Positions 22,701-34,780 of a stretch of DNA of 64,000 nucleotides are shown here, one piece after another. The stretch comes from Blattamonas nauphoetae (lineage: Eukaryota > Preaxostyla > Oxymonadida). Position 1 is the first letter of the stretch; the number at the start of each line of letters is the position of its first letter. The stretch spans positions 434,001 through 498,000 of the forward strand of contig JARBJD010000006.1 in the NCBI GenBank assembly GCA_033064195.1, read 5' to 3'. The notes beneath the pieces were generated by a model, which saw only the letters and a program-made list of their open reading frames with translations, was not told where the DNA came from and ran no database searches. Position numbers and translations under genes: made by a program.

Positions 22701-25700
22701 ATGTCCGAAGATATTGAATCGTCCCTCGGAGTTCTATCATCAGAGTCAGACGATGCTGTTGAAGTGAGGTGAATGGTTTGGTGGATGTGAGTCACAATAT
22801 CAGAGAGTGTCATTGTTGACAGGTAGGGCGAGATGGGGCAGACAAACGTCACTTCTGGTTCGTACGAGTTTGGGATGGTGTGAGGCGCCTTCACAAGCGA
22901 TTTCGACAGTCTCTGGAGTGGTTCCATGTTCTCCATGCAGATGATGGTTGGATGGTTGCTCTGGTTGTACAGTTCATGTGTGTGTTGAAATGTGATTTCG
23001 TTTCCGAGCGGAAATGAATCGAAATGACGAGTTGTCAACTTATCAGTCGACCTTGGAGTTCGTGGCGATTTGAGACTGGTTTGAGAGTTGTAATGACTGG
23101 AACTCTCAGGCATCGTTCGAGAGAGAGGAACCAGATGCGTCATGGTGACTGTATGGCTCGATTGTTTGATGGGTCTGTCGAACTTTTCCACTCCGCCCAA
23201 AGTAGCTCTCTCCCAGACTCCGGTTGAAAGGTTGACGATGTAGTCAGCGAGTGTCTCTCTGTCGGTTTCCTGGTTATTCATCTTTCGTCGAACCTCAGCA
23301 AGATCGCTCTGGACTGCTGGGTGATGGTGTGTGCGGATTTCGTGGAGTGTGGAAGGATTAGGGTTGATCTGGAACGAAGAGCAAACAAACTTTGAAAATG
23401 CGAGAGTGAATTCCGGGAACATGAACGCGTGACCTCCCACTCCCCAAAAAAACACTGTATGCACACACATCCAGCAGGATTCGCATCGAATCAGACGATT
23501 CAACCACAGGAGGGTCGATTGGGAGTTTCCACATATGTGCTCGAGGCTTTGAGGATCGTTTAACTTGTTGGTGTGTATGGTTGTTCCTATGAACTCCTGT
23601 CGACGCAAGGATGGATTGATACTGGCGGAAGATACCCATCAGGACGACAGGAAGGAGGTATTTCATGTGGGCTTTGTAGAGAGCGAGGGTATTGTTCAAA
23701 AACGTCGACGCAACGTTCTCAAAGAAGGCCGAGTTTCGACCAAACATTCTGTTGAATGAAGCAGTGCTGGTTCGAGCTGTTCTCGGAGTTGTCGATGAGT
23801 CAGAAGAGGAGTCGTCCTTGTTATTGAAATACTGTCTCACGAACATCCCTGCGTCCTGCAATCTCGTTGTCAGAACACCAGTCGCATTGATCATATGTCT
23901 GTAGATGTTTGAAAGAACAGGGTCCTTCATCCAGTTCTCTGTGACGAAGGAGTTGTACGTAATGAAGTTCGTCACCAGTTCTGTGTAGATGTGCTCAAAC
24001 ACGACGCTGGCTGAGGGAGAGAAGAATGGAACTTCCTTCAAGAACAGCGAGGTCGATGGTTGAGAGAAGAGGCTTCCTGGGATTCGGAGGACTGAAAGAT
24101 TGGCGGCAAAATCAACGGGAATGTGATCCATTGAGACGGTTTCAAACAGAATCCGAATGTTGGGCTTGAATCGAATCGTGAGCTGGTTTGGGAGGCGGAG
24201 GCAATTCGAGCGGAAGAGGGATTCGTTGTACTCGTTCATGATCGAACTGTCGCTATGAACTGTCCATTCCTGTCTCGGAGTTCCACCCTTCCTTCCCAGA
24301 GTGTTCATCACCTCATCCACAACAGTCAGTTGATCCGATGTGAGCTGCATTCTTTTTGTCATGTGCTGAAATCTTCTCCTAATTGCGTCTTCCTGATGCG
24401 AGAGACGAAGCTGATGGTTTCCTGTTTTCTTCCTGTGTGTCGTGAAAAGTGAATTGAGCTTCGATAAGTTCTTCATTGTGTGTTCAACATTTCGTTGACG
24501 AAATCTCGAATGCTGTTTGTCAGTCACGTTCTGTTTTTTCGTCGTTTGGAAGAATGAAAGCGTTGGGAATGGCCCGCGTAGTTTCTTTCGGAATCGTTTG
24601 ATTGGATTCGACAGATTGTTCATTTTGTGATGATAGTCGGCGAGGAGAAGCTCAATAATGTCATTCTTCGTTGCCCCTTCAGTTTCATACGGATTTTTGA
24701 CAAGAACACCCGTCTTCTCCAGATTAGTTCTCTTCTCTCGACTGTGCTTTGTCAATCCTCGAAGATAATCTGTCCTCAGATGCATCTGGAATCGTGATGA
24801 CCGACGTAGAAGTGATCCAAGTTTATTGATCCATCCTGTCGATGGATCTGGCGCATTTGCAGACAATTCAGCGATTGGAGGACGTCCATTGTGTCCTCGT
24901 GTGGAGGACGACGCCTCGTCGCATGTTGACGAGACTTGGTAGAGAGGCGGACTGCCAAGATCGATGACAATGAAGATTTCTTCCGAAGAGGAGAGGTGTG
25001 AATGCTTCATTTGGGTGAAGCTGGATTCTTTCGCCAAGTTTGGAATGATTCCGTCATCCCATCGATCAGTTGACGAGAGCGTGTGGCTGTTGACATTGAC
25101 GTTGGGCGGATCTGTCAACTCGAGGTTCGTTTGTCCGTCCTGATTGACGAATTGGAGTTCGTGGCTGAGGATTTCCTGAAGAATCTCTTCCTCCTCCGAA
25201 AACTGAGCCTCCTTCCCAAACGATCCAAGAAGCTGAGAGATCGTCCGAGACGATGCATTGATACGCACAACTTGAGTTGGGATTCCGAGTTGTGTCTGAG
25301 CCACAGCAAGCATGTTGATCACCGACGACTTGCCACTTTGTGGAGGGCCGACAAGAGCGACAGGAGTAGCTTGTTTGAAGGAGTGATTCTCGACTGGCGC
25401 GCTCCAAATCGGATCGCGAAGCATTTTATGGAGTTCCATGACGCAAGACACAAGACCAGCGACCTGTTCTTCCTTCGCGGGGAGAGAAGATGCGAGATTT
25501 TCGAACATGGGCAGTTGTGTTGTTTGAGAGGTCATTTTGAGGCCTTCGTAGAGATCAGCTGATTCCATTGCAAACATCTCGTTTGTATCCATTTCCTGTC
25601 TTAGCTTTCCAATGTCTGTTCCATCGCGAAGATTGGAGATGGACACGAACTGTGGGATTTCATTCAAACTGTCCTGTCCCGGCGACGGAAGAGTCAAATA

Positions 25701-28700
25701 AGACGATCTTCCGAAGATGACAGACTGAGGGATGGATGTGGAAGATGTTCGATCAAATCTGGTCCGGGCGAGGCTCAGAGCGTTGGTTGACTCATCGTCG
25801 GCTCCGTCTGTGTAGTCATTCTGAAGAGCTGTTCTCGATGTGATGGCGAATTTTTGGTATCGCGTTGTTTTTGGGGGAAGAAGGACAGAATAGGCAGTGA
25901 TGAGGCGATTCGTTGCATTGTCTCGTCCAACGCTTCCATCAGAGAGGAATGCAGTGGCCAGATCTTGAGAAAAGGTGATTCCTGAAACGGCTAACTGTGT
26001 CACAGTGTTGATGAGAGTCTTGTTGTACTGACTGACCTCAGGATACTGCGAGGTTGAGAGTTCTTTCTCCACATCTTGCAACGATTTGGGGAGACCAGAA
26101 AGGTTCAAGCTGTCTGAATACTTGAATATCATATCCACCACCTCTTGCGTGAATTCCGGGAAGAGTTGACGGAAGACGGTTGTTGCGATGAGAGGATCGC
26201 CTGGAAAGAACGAGTGTCTCAAAAATTGTCCGAGGGCGAGAGAGATGGAGAGGGCTTCGAAGATGAACAAGAGTTTCTCCTTCTTCACCGAATACTCCAA
26301 GAACGCGTAGTCACTTGTTGGGATCTGTGAGAGGATCGTGGTGATGTCTGACGTTTTGTGAGAATCAGTTTTGAGAGATTTCAGAAGAGAATCAATTGTG
26401 TCGTCAACATTGAGCCATTCTAACAGCGGATCAATGAACTTGTTTTTGTGTTTGAATGAAGTGCTCAGAATCGGGCGTATGAACCGATCAACAGCCATCA
26501 ACGAGAATGGACGTGATTCCATGGCGATCTGTTGAACTAAACTGACAACATACGCATTGCTCTGCTTCGTCGCTTGTTGATACGTTTTGATAAATGTTGT
26601 GGTCCGAGAGGCGAGAAGTGAAGAATATTGGTATCCACTCATTGCGAGGTGAGTGAAGAGAATTGCTTCGTCGTCCGATCGATACAACACGATTGGACGG
26701 AAGTTTGTTCGGAGCTGTTCAGGAAGAGCCTTGGGAATCGTCGGAAGATCCAGAGTGGCGAAGATGTGATGAGGTTGGAGCATTCAGAGTCAAAGATGGA
26801 AGGATATCGATGTTCTCCAGAAGTGCCCACTTTCCTCCCCCAACAACACCATGGATGAAAGGGACAAGAGACTTTGCGTAGTCGATATGTTCATTGAGCG
26901 AGAAAGAGAAGACTGTCCGACCGCAGATCAGGCCGAGTTCATGCACCCTGTCGCTGATGGTTGACGGAGACTGACCTTGGAGGAGAGTGAATGTGGGCTT
27001 ACTCGATTCCATCTTCGTCTGAGCCTCCTTCTTCTCGTGATCTTCCTCTGGCATTTGGGAGATGAATGTTGGTGCGAGTGCTTGTCTCTGGGCCCGAGCA
27101 ATCTCCTGCCAGAACCAGATAGTTCGAACAGACTTGGGAATATTCTCGATTGTGTTGAAAGGTAGTTTGAGTGTTTCAACAAGTCCATACGAAAAGATTG
27201 ATTGGAGGACAAACGGAGCATAATCAGCATTGTATGGAAAGTGATCCTGGCCAAACCAGACATTGATGTGCTGAGTTGAGTGGAGGGACGTCATGTCGAG
27301 GGAGACTGACGTGATGGATGTTTCGAATGTTGGAGTTGGGCGTGACCCGCTCATCTCTGAAACTGTTCGTTGAGAGGACATCGAAGAGATATTGTGGAAT
27401 GGAGTCATCCGAGACAGGTGCGAATCAGTGAGCGACTTCACAGTTGGCGAGAAGTCGACTTCGAGAACTGGGAGGGTGGCGATGGAGTCGGTGATGGTGT
27501 TGAGGAGATTGACATCACGATGGCTTGCCACAGAAATGAGAGTCTGGATGAACGACAGAGCAGAGAGGAGCGAGACAATGGCTGTTTCGATTTTCATTCT
27601 CAGTTGGAGTCGGGGATCCTGCCCGAGGAAGATTTGCATCAGTTGGACCAAATTCACAATCCCTTTCTGAAGACTTGTGCAGTGTCTCAGGAGTCTGTCG
27701 GCTTCCAATTTTCCGAGAGATACTTGTTGAGATGAGTTGTGAGAGCGAGGAAGATCGTCTGATCCAATCCATCTTTCAGAAATGTTTTTAAGAGAGACCT
27801 GTGCATTGTTTTGATCTCAACGAGAGGAAAGGCTGGAACGAGAGACGAGAGGTAATCGGTCAACGACTCGATCGGACCCACCTTGGCCGTTTCAACTACG
27901 TTGAATCGAACTCTAGCGCTGTGAGGAACAATTGATCGATCAAAGAAAGTGGAGTCAGATGACTCATAAGTGATTGGGGAAGCGGCCAGATCAGGTGCAA
28001 CATTCTGTGTGATCCCATTGATGCTGTCCATCAGAGTGTCCTTCGACAGTTGCGGTCGTTGGATGTTCGAAGTCGAGTAGTGACGCAGCAGTGTGAGGGT
28101 ATCTTCCGGGAATGGCTGCATTTCTCTTGAATCGTTCGAGGTTGTATCACTAAACGATTCATTGTCCGACAAATTCACATTGTCAGAATTGTCTTGTCCA
28201 CCTGTCTCGGATGTGGGTCCAATGCGGATGTTCCACGACGAATCGAAGAAGAGGACCATCAACGGGAAGCTCTGCACGATTGATTCGATCATCTTGGCGT
28301 TGACGCTGTTGTGGATGGCATTTTCAAGTCCAACGAAGAGGGACACTCTGTCCCCATCTGGCAAGAACTGGAGGGGTTCGTGAAAGAGGACTCGTTCCCC
28401 CATGCATCCCTGAAATCCAACAATTCGAATGACCCGCTGAACGTGTTTTGTTTCAGTTGTTGATTCAGACGCTTTCACCGACAATTGAAAAGACTTGGCC
28501 TTCGGGATGACCATCCCATTACGCGAGTTCGTCTTGAGTAGAAGCGTCGGTTTTGCTCCAGCAGGTTTAGCGACAGGAGTGGTTGTTCCACCAGCAAAAC
28601 TTTTTCGGCGTTGTCGCATCATGTCCTGTTGTGTGGGAGTGATATTGACTGGCGGGAGCCTGATGACAGGTCCAGCGATGTGAAATGAATTCTGTTTCAT

Positions 28701-31700
28701 CGTCGCTACGTTCACAGAATGGCGTCGACGGTATATTGTTCGATCTTTCTGGATTGGCTGAAGGACTTGGACAGTTTGGATCGCTGCTGTGATTGGTCGC
28801 GCAACTGGTCGTTGAATTGGAGTGATCGACGAGAGTGAATCAGAATCGTTATCGTTGTATGCAATTTTAGGTTCCATTTTTGAGATCGGCGATCGAGATG
28901 ATGATTCTGTGACATCTGTTCGAGAGATGTCTTCAGATTCAACTGATGACTGCGTGTTTGACGTTTGACGGAGCGTGAGTAATGGATTGAGCTGGTCGGA
29001 ATCAACAATGAGATCTGTGATTCCAGGAAAGAGTGGGCGGATGACAGTGACGAGATCTTTGGGAGATGCAGCATAGGAAAGAGATGCAATGATTGAATCG
29101 ATGGGAAGGAGATGGAGTGCAGGGTACAGATCTGCATTCATCTTCAGGAAAGGCATGATTTCTCGTTTGCATTGCACGAGGTGTTCAGAGATGTGAGGAA
29201 GGACATGCGAGATCGCTTCTCCTGCACCAAAGACTCGATACGGTGTCGGGTCTTTCAGAATACCGCCAATCAGTCTCGCCCAATCTTCGGTCAAATCGAC
29301 GAATCGTCTGTGGACTTCAGAGATCTGATTGATGACTGAACGAGATCCGAAAAGATTTCGGAGATTCACCCAAAGCGCTTGAGTCTCCATGAAGAGCTGG
29401 AGTTTGCTGGGAAGATCGAGGAGCGAGTCGCGGATCTCGAACAACTGACTGAGAAAGGGACTGATGTACTTGTTGTGATGGAGAGCAAGAATCTCAGTGA
29501 GAGAGTTCTGTGCCTTGCTGATGGCGTTGTTGATTGAGACGTCGCTGATTTCGAAGCAGTCGTTCAACATAATGTCGAGAAACTGCCATTTGTCTGCCCA
29601 GCTGTTGTAGAGAGTCGTCTGAAGGCGAGTGAAAGCAGGCTGGTCATCTCTGACGAACTCGAGACGAATCCTGTTGTGCCATGCGTCCAACATCTGGTTC
29701 AGTTCAGTCTCGACCTTGCTCTCGTGAAAGGCAGAAACTGCCATCGTTCTGAATTCTTCTTCGTGGTCTTCGATTGTTGCTTCAAACAGCTCGCCGAAGG
29801 TGGGGGAGATGAGTCCTTCACTGTCAGGAATGGAGAAGCATCGTTTCAGAATATCCTTTCCTGTTCGAGTAGCTAGCTCTTCCCAGTGGCGTCGCTTCAT
29901 GTGTCGTGGATCGATGTCGCAGATGAAGAGGCGTTGTCTGAGTGAAGTAAGTTCCATGTTCATCCGATTCTCGACCGGATGAGGCTGAGAAGAGGCGATC
30001 GGTGTGACATCAACGAGTTCGTGAATGCGCTTCAATTTTGACTGAAAATGGACTCTCTCCGACGAGACTCGATCAAGCTGGACCTCCAACAGACGAGAGA
30101 TGCGCAGATTTCCCAACCAAACCAGAAAATCCAAGTAGAACGACATCAACCCCTTCACATAAGCCATTCTGTTGATGGCACCTTCCAGTTCAACGCTCAC
30201 TGTCGTGTCCAAACTCAACATAACAGCCTCAGCGTTGACATCAGCGAGATGGTGCTTCTTCTCTTGCAGGTGTTCAGCGACCTGGTTGACCAAACTAACT
30301 CTCTGACGGACAGACAGTTCGAGAACCGTGTCATCAATATCGTCTTCCAAACCAAGTTGAGGGAGAGAGGCCAAGTACATGTTGATCTGAAAGACAATGC
30401 TCATTCGGGTTTGCTGGAATTGACTCATCAGAGTGCTCTGCTTCTCTGTCGACCATCTCGACAGATATCTTTGGAATCCAACGAGAATGTCAACCATCTT
30501 CTGCTGTTGGATGAGAGTGACTTCCAGAGGGGAAGGGGTTGCTGTTCCCAGTGTTGAGTAAACCTCGAGACAGCCGCGAGTGACAGACAAGATTTCTTCG
30601 ATGTTCGGTTCTCGATCAATCCCGTCAAGGACAGCTCTGAGCAGACTCACCCTTTCGATATTCTGAAGATCTCCAATGTTGGCTGACACTTCTCTGTCCT
30701 GTCCTGTCGATCCATCGGAGAAATTATATGATGCTTCCGATGAAATGTTGCGTCGGCCAAGGTTGGTGTTCAGAACTGTCTGAATTCTGTCAAAAGAATC
30801 TGAAACGATGGAAAGCAGATCTTCTGCGTCCGTCTTGACAACTTTATACAATTCCTGAATCAACTCCTCGATCTTTTCAAGAAGAACAGGGATCATCTGC
30901 GACGTAAATGAAAATCTGACAAAGCGGTTGATGGCTGCAGGAGCGAGCAACTCCTCCACAAACTTCAACGTCTCCGCAGGAACCTTCTGAGTCGCCAGTC
31001 CTTCCTGATCATCTGACTGTTGGTCGGGCGCATTCGGTAAAGTTCGACGTGATTGTTCGACTTTCGATCGGTCTGCATTGTGATCCTCTGAGGGAAGTAC
31101 TTCGGCCTCATCGTCGGACGAGAACTTCACAGATAGAAGGATTTCACGCCAAAGACGAAGATTGTTGACTGATCGTTGAATATATTCACATCGTTTCTCG
31201 ACGACGACTCGGATCTTCTCGACAGGATCGATGTTTTTATGGGTGGCGTTCATGTGGTTGGTGAAGGTGACAAACGAGACAAGAGATTCTTCACAGAACG
31301 GGCAGTCGTACATTATCGGGTCGGGATGAAATCGGAGAGTGGGTGTCGACGGCTGTCTTTCAAATGCAATCCGTGTGGGCAACCGAGTCAGATCCGGGAA
31401 TCCGAGGAGATACACAATATACGCTCGGTTGAGAATATCTTTTGGGATCGATGGAAGACTGTCAAAGTTAATCTCGACGAGTGGCGGATTGTCGACTGTC
31501 AGAGGAACCGCCAAACTGAACGTTTGGTTGTCTGTCTTCACATAATGTCTCCGTGGTGAAGAGATTTCGATACTTTCGTTGGAAATATGGGCTGGTCCTG
31601 GGGCGGAGAGGGATTTGTGAGTCTCCGCTGAAAAGAGATGTTGGTTTGTTGTGTGAGAGAAAGTGTCTGTGAGGAAATGCCGAAACATGGTCTGAAATTC

Positions 31701-34412
31701 CTGAGAGGTGATGGCATGGAACGAGCTTGGAATTGCAAAGGTTGGGAAGTCAAAGGGGTAGTTTGTGGTGCCAGAAAACTTCAATTTCTCTCCGATATCT
31801 GGAAGAGGGATGGCAAAGTCTGAAAATGTTCTGAACCTGTTTCCGAGAGGAGTAGAGAGATCTCCGATTGCTAAGAAGGCTGTTGTGGTCATAAATGTAG
31901 CGCGTATGAGAGAACTTGAGTCGTGAAGTCGTTGCCACACAAAATCCTGAGTGAGTTCATCCTTGGCTGTGATGGGTGATGTCATTATCGATGGGGAACC
32001 AGATCCATTTTCAGTTTGAGAAAATGAGTCAAGTGTGGAATTTATATCGAGATCCTGCGTCACATTTAGAGATTCACATTCTGATTCGGTTGGGAAGAGA
32101 AGCAACAATGGCAGGGTGTCGTTCTCGAAATCATTGTTAAGATGACGAGGATTAGAGGTTTTTTCAGCATCACTATCATCTTTATTTCCTGTAAGTGACC
32201 ATTCATTGAGATTTATGGCTGGTTGGATCACTGGACGAGTTTCTTTGTCGTCGATGATGTGTTCACTCGAGTCATCGAGTTGACGGGCTTGTTTTTCGTG
32301 AAAACGGTAAATTTGATTTCGAATCAATCCTTCTGTTGAATCTGATGAAAAGAAGTTCCATATCGGAAGGAGTTTAACGGAGTCGAATAAACATCTGATA
32401 ATGTTGTTAATCGTGCTTTGAATAGCTGATAGTGATGGCATTAGTACAGCCTGACCATCAATAAAGTTCACCTCAATGTGAAATAAGAAGTTTTCCTGTT
32501 TTGGAACGCACTTAGATGTCTCCGGTGTAAAAGATGTTGATATAGAGTTTGTAGTTGAAATTGAGGGTTCCTGGCTGTGATAACGGATGTCTGGTGTGGC
32601 TGTTTGTGACAAAGACGCCAGCGAATGAAGCAGTAGTTGATGGATTGCTTGAATAAATGACTGTTGATAAGTGTCAATGAGAGCTTTGCATGCAATAGAG
32701 ATTTCATCAAGTGCGTCTTGTTCTGTTTCAAAAAGGACCGGTTGGAATGGTGTAGTCTTTATGGAAAGACCAAGGCTTCGTGTGGACTGGTGCGAACTGA
32801 TATTATCAAACGACTGGCTAGTTCTTGACCCTTGCAGACATTGGGAGGTAATGGCATGAAGTTTGAGGTAACCGTTTTTGATGGCACCTATGCACGTGAT
32901 TAGATTCTTTTCGATGATTTCTGAATTGAGAAAAACGAGTTCGAGATTTCTGTCCATGTTTTCGATTATATTGTTTTCAATCTCCTCCAAAGTTGTTCTC
33001 GTGTCGGAGAGAGTGCATTGAAAGAGCTGAATTCTGCAAGTTTCAAGAATCATCCCTTCAATTTCGACGATGATTGCATCGACGAACTTTATGATCGACA
33101 TGAGGATTTTGCTCAATCTATCCAGATATCCGGCATATGGAAACTTGGCTGAATTTTCCCAAGTAAACTCAGACAGAATAAGTTGCTGGACGACATCAAT
33201 ACATCGTATATGAGGCAACAACGCTTCAACAACATTTGGATGGATTGAGCTGAGAATGGTTTTACGTCCTGTCAACTGAGAGATGATAACAGGTAGTTTG
33301 ATGTCGAACATGTAGGAATGTTGGAGAATCGAACGTGGAAATCCTGCAAATCGGATGATTTGTTTGAGATACCCCATTCGAGATAATGAGAGAAGCTCAG
33401 AGTGAAAAGCGAAAAAATCTGTATCCACAAGAATAGTAGGGACACAAAGTTTTGTATAAATGTTGGGTGAAAGATTATAAAGATGGGATTCTTCGTAAAA
33501 CAAAGAGTTGTACGTCGGTGTTGGACGATGAACAAAAGGAAGATCAACAGGGATATATCCAAAAACAGAAGTGTCATGAAATCGATTGAAGAGATTTTTG
33601 AGCAGCGAGGCCTCGTATTGGAGAAGATTGTCGCGAGCTAATGAGAGTCGTTTTGGGAGATTGGACAGCGTTGTGCGAAAAGAATTCAACGCCGAAGAAA
33701 AAGAAGAGTCGGAATTTGGGCGATTCTTTTCATGAAAGTTTGAAAAACGCTCAATCACCGAGAGAACGGACGGAACAAAACTTTTGAGGAGGGATTCTGC
33801 ATAATCAAGAAAAAGAATAGTTCGAAGATGATGGGGGACGTTACGGAAAACAACCTGATGAGTGAGAACGGTATTGGAGACGAATTTGCTGATCTCAGCA
33901 GAAGAGGTGGGGCTTGGTGATGGATTGTTGGTTGAGAACGGTCTCTCCGATTGAATTGACAAGGATGGAGAAATTTGTTGAACAAGAGTTTGAAAGATGT
34001 CCGAAAAGGATGGAGTTTCATTCCGGGAAGTAATAGTGTCGATTTGAGATGATGGTGACTGGAGTGCGAGCGATGTATAAGACACGGATGACGGAGTAAA
34101 GTGTAAAGTTGGTTGAGGAAGACGGAGTGAATCAAAGAGGTGATCGCAATGGGAGATGAAAGAGTAGATTGACGAGGTTAACGATTGAATGTGTTCTCGA
34201 GAAAGCGACACAGACGAAGAGAGGGGGAAATGAGAATGATGATAATGAAGCGGCTTTTGTGGTGAATCTTTGCGTGTCACAAGTCGATTGATTAATGATA
34301 TGAGGAGCTCTTTTGCATTTGGATGTTTTGAGTTATGTTTCTGTGGAGAGGACATTGAGAGATAAGAAATCATCGAGGAAGAGTTAATATACCATGATGT
34401 TTTGGACGACAT
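13767..34412 (-). CDS. Giant divergent dynein heavy chain, AAA1 ATPase motifs lost
   Basis: One gene of about 6,860 codons, though it appears as five open frames. Start ATG 34412 follows an in-frame TAA. Landmarks in dynein order: tail; linker (RRHWEEL near the canonical RHW motif; GSRSVINQISEVHRRF); AAA1 with no GK[ST] (GQSPSTISDR) and LLENIDIL for CFDEFNRI; IFATLDL...LPEQLRTNFRP as in FITMNP...LPENLKALFRP; AAA2 with intact P-loop GPPQSGKSS (25324-25350); AAA3 and AAA4 without P-loops; stalk and microtubule-binding domain (about 18.5-19.0 kb; NPPVSIRYLIDILFIIL, FLDEIVSFDPHCIS); AAA5-AAA6; C-terminal domain (13.8-14.5 kb; GVIGSYVIGITMNG, WERKGCYLFLDF). Frames join by 29-nt introns 27695-27723 and 16251-16279 and probably a 31-nt intron 23434-23464; one frame change near 26.78 kb is unexplained. 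The tail holds a C2H2 zinc finger (31239-31304) and AAA3-AAA4 a basic disordered insert. Typical length is about 4,500 residues. Probably a motor-dead structural dynein or a decaying gene. Confidence 0.82.
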
Positions 34413-34780
34413 CACTTATTATCCTGAGTGAGTGAGAGTCGATGAAAAATTTGAACAAGGAGAAAAACGAGACCAATCAAAAAGTGGATGTGAAAAGAGA
34501 TTTGTGATGTTAAGCTGTTTTTGAGTGGGATGGGGATCGAGAAATTGACCATTTGGAACTCTCCCCCGTTGTGTATGACTCATGTACAGTGAACTCTTCA
34601 ATCCATATTTTCTTGATGGGATGATCGAGGAAGGAATGGATAAGAGACTTGTAACGGCGACTCAATACCTATGAACAGCTCTTTATTTAACAGTCAATCC
34701 CGATACGTGTGGTCAATTCAGTGGTAGACGACAGAACAATGAACATGATCGAAGTGGCCCAACTTATTTATTGATCCCAA
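34413..34780. other. Divergent intergenic region, dynein / ABC transporter
   Basis: 368 bp between the dynein start (-) and the ABC transporter start (+), so both promoters should lie here. I see no clear promoter motif, RNA gene or repeat. An in-frame stop precedes each ATG closely. Confidence 0.5.

Noticed and set aside
13767-34415. Five separate large minus-strand genes (27687-34415, 26719-27708, 23358-26783, 16199-23608, 13767-16178)
   Set aside because: Their translations follow the dynein heavy-chain order without gaps, and three of the four junctions are resolved by 29-31-nt GT-AG introns with matching phase. They are parts of one gene.
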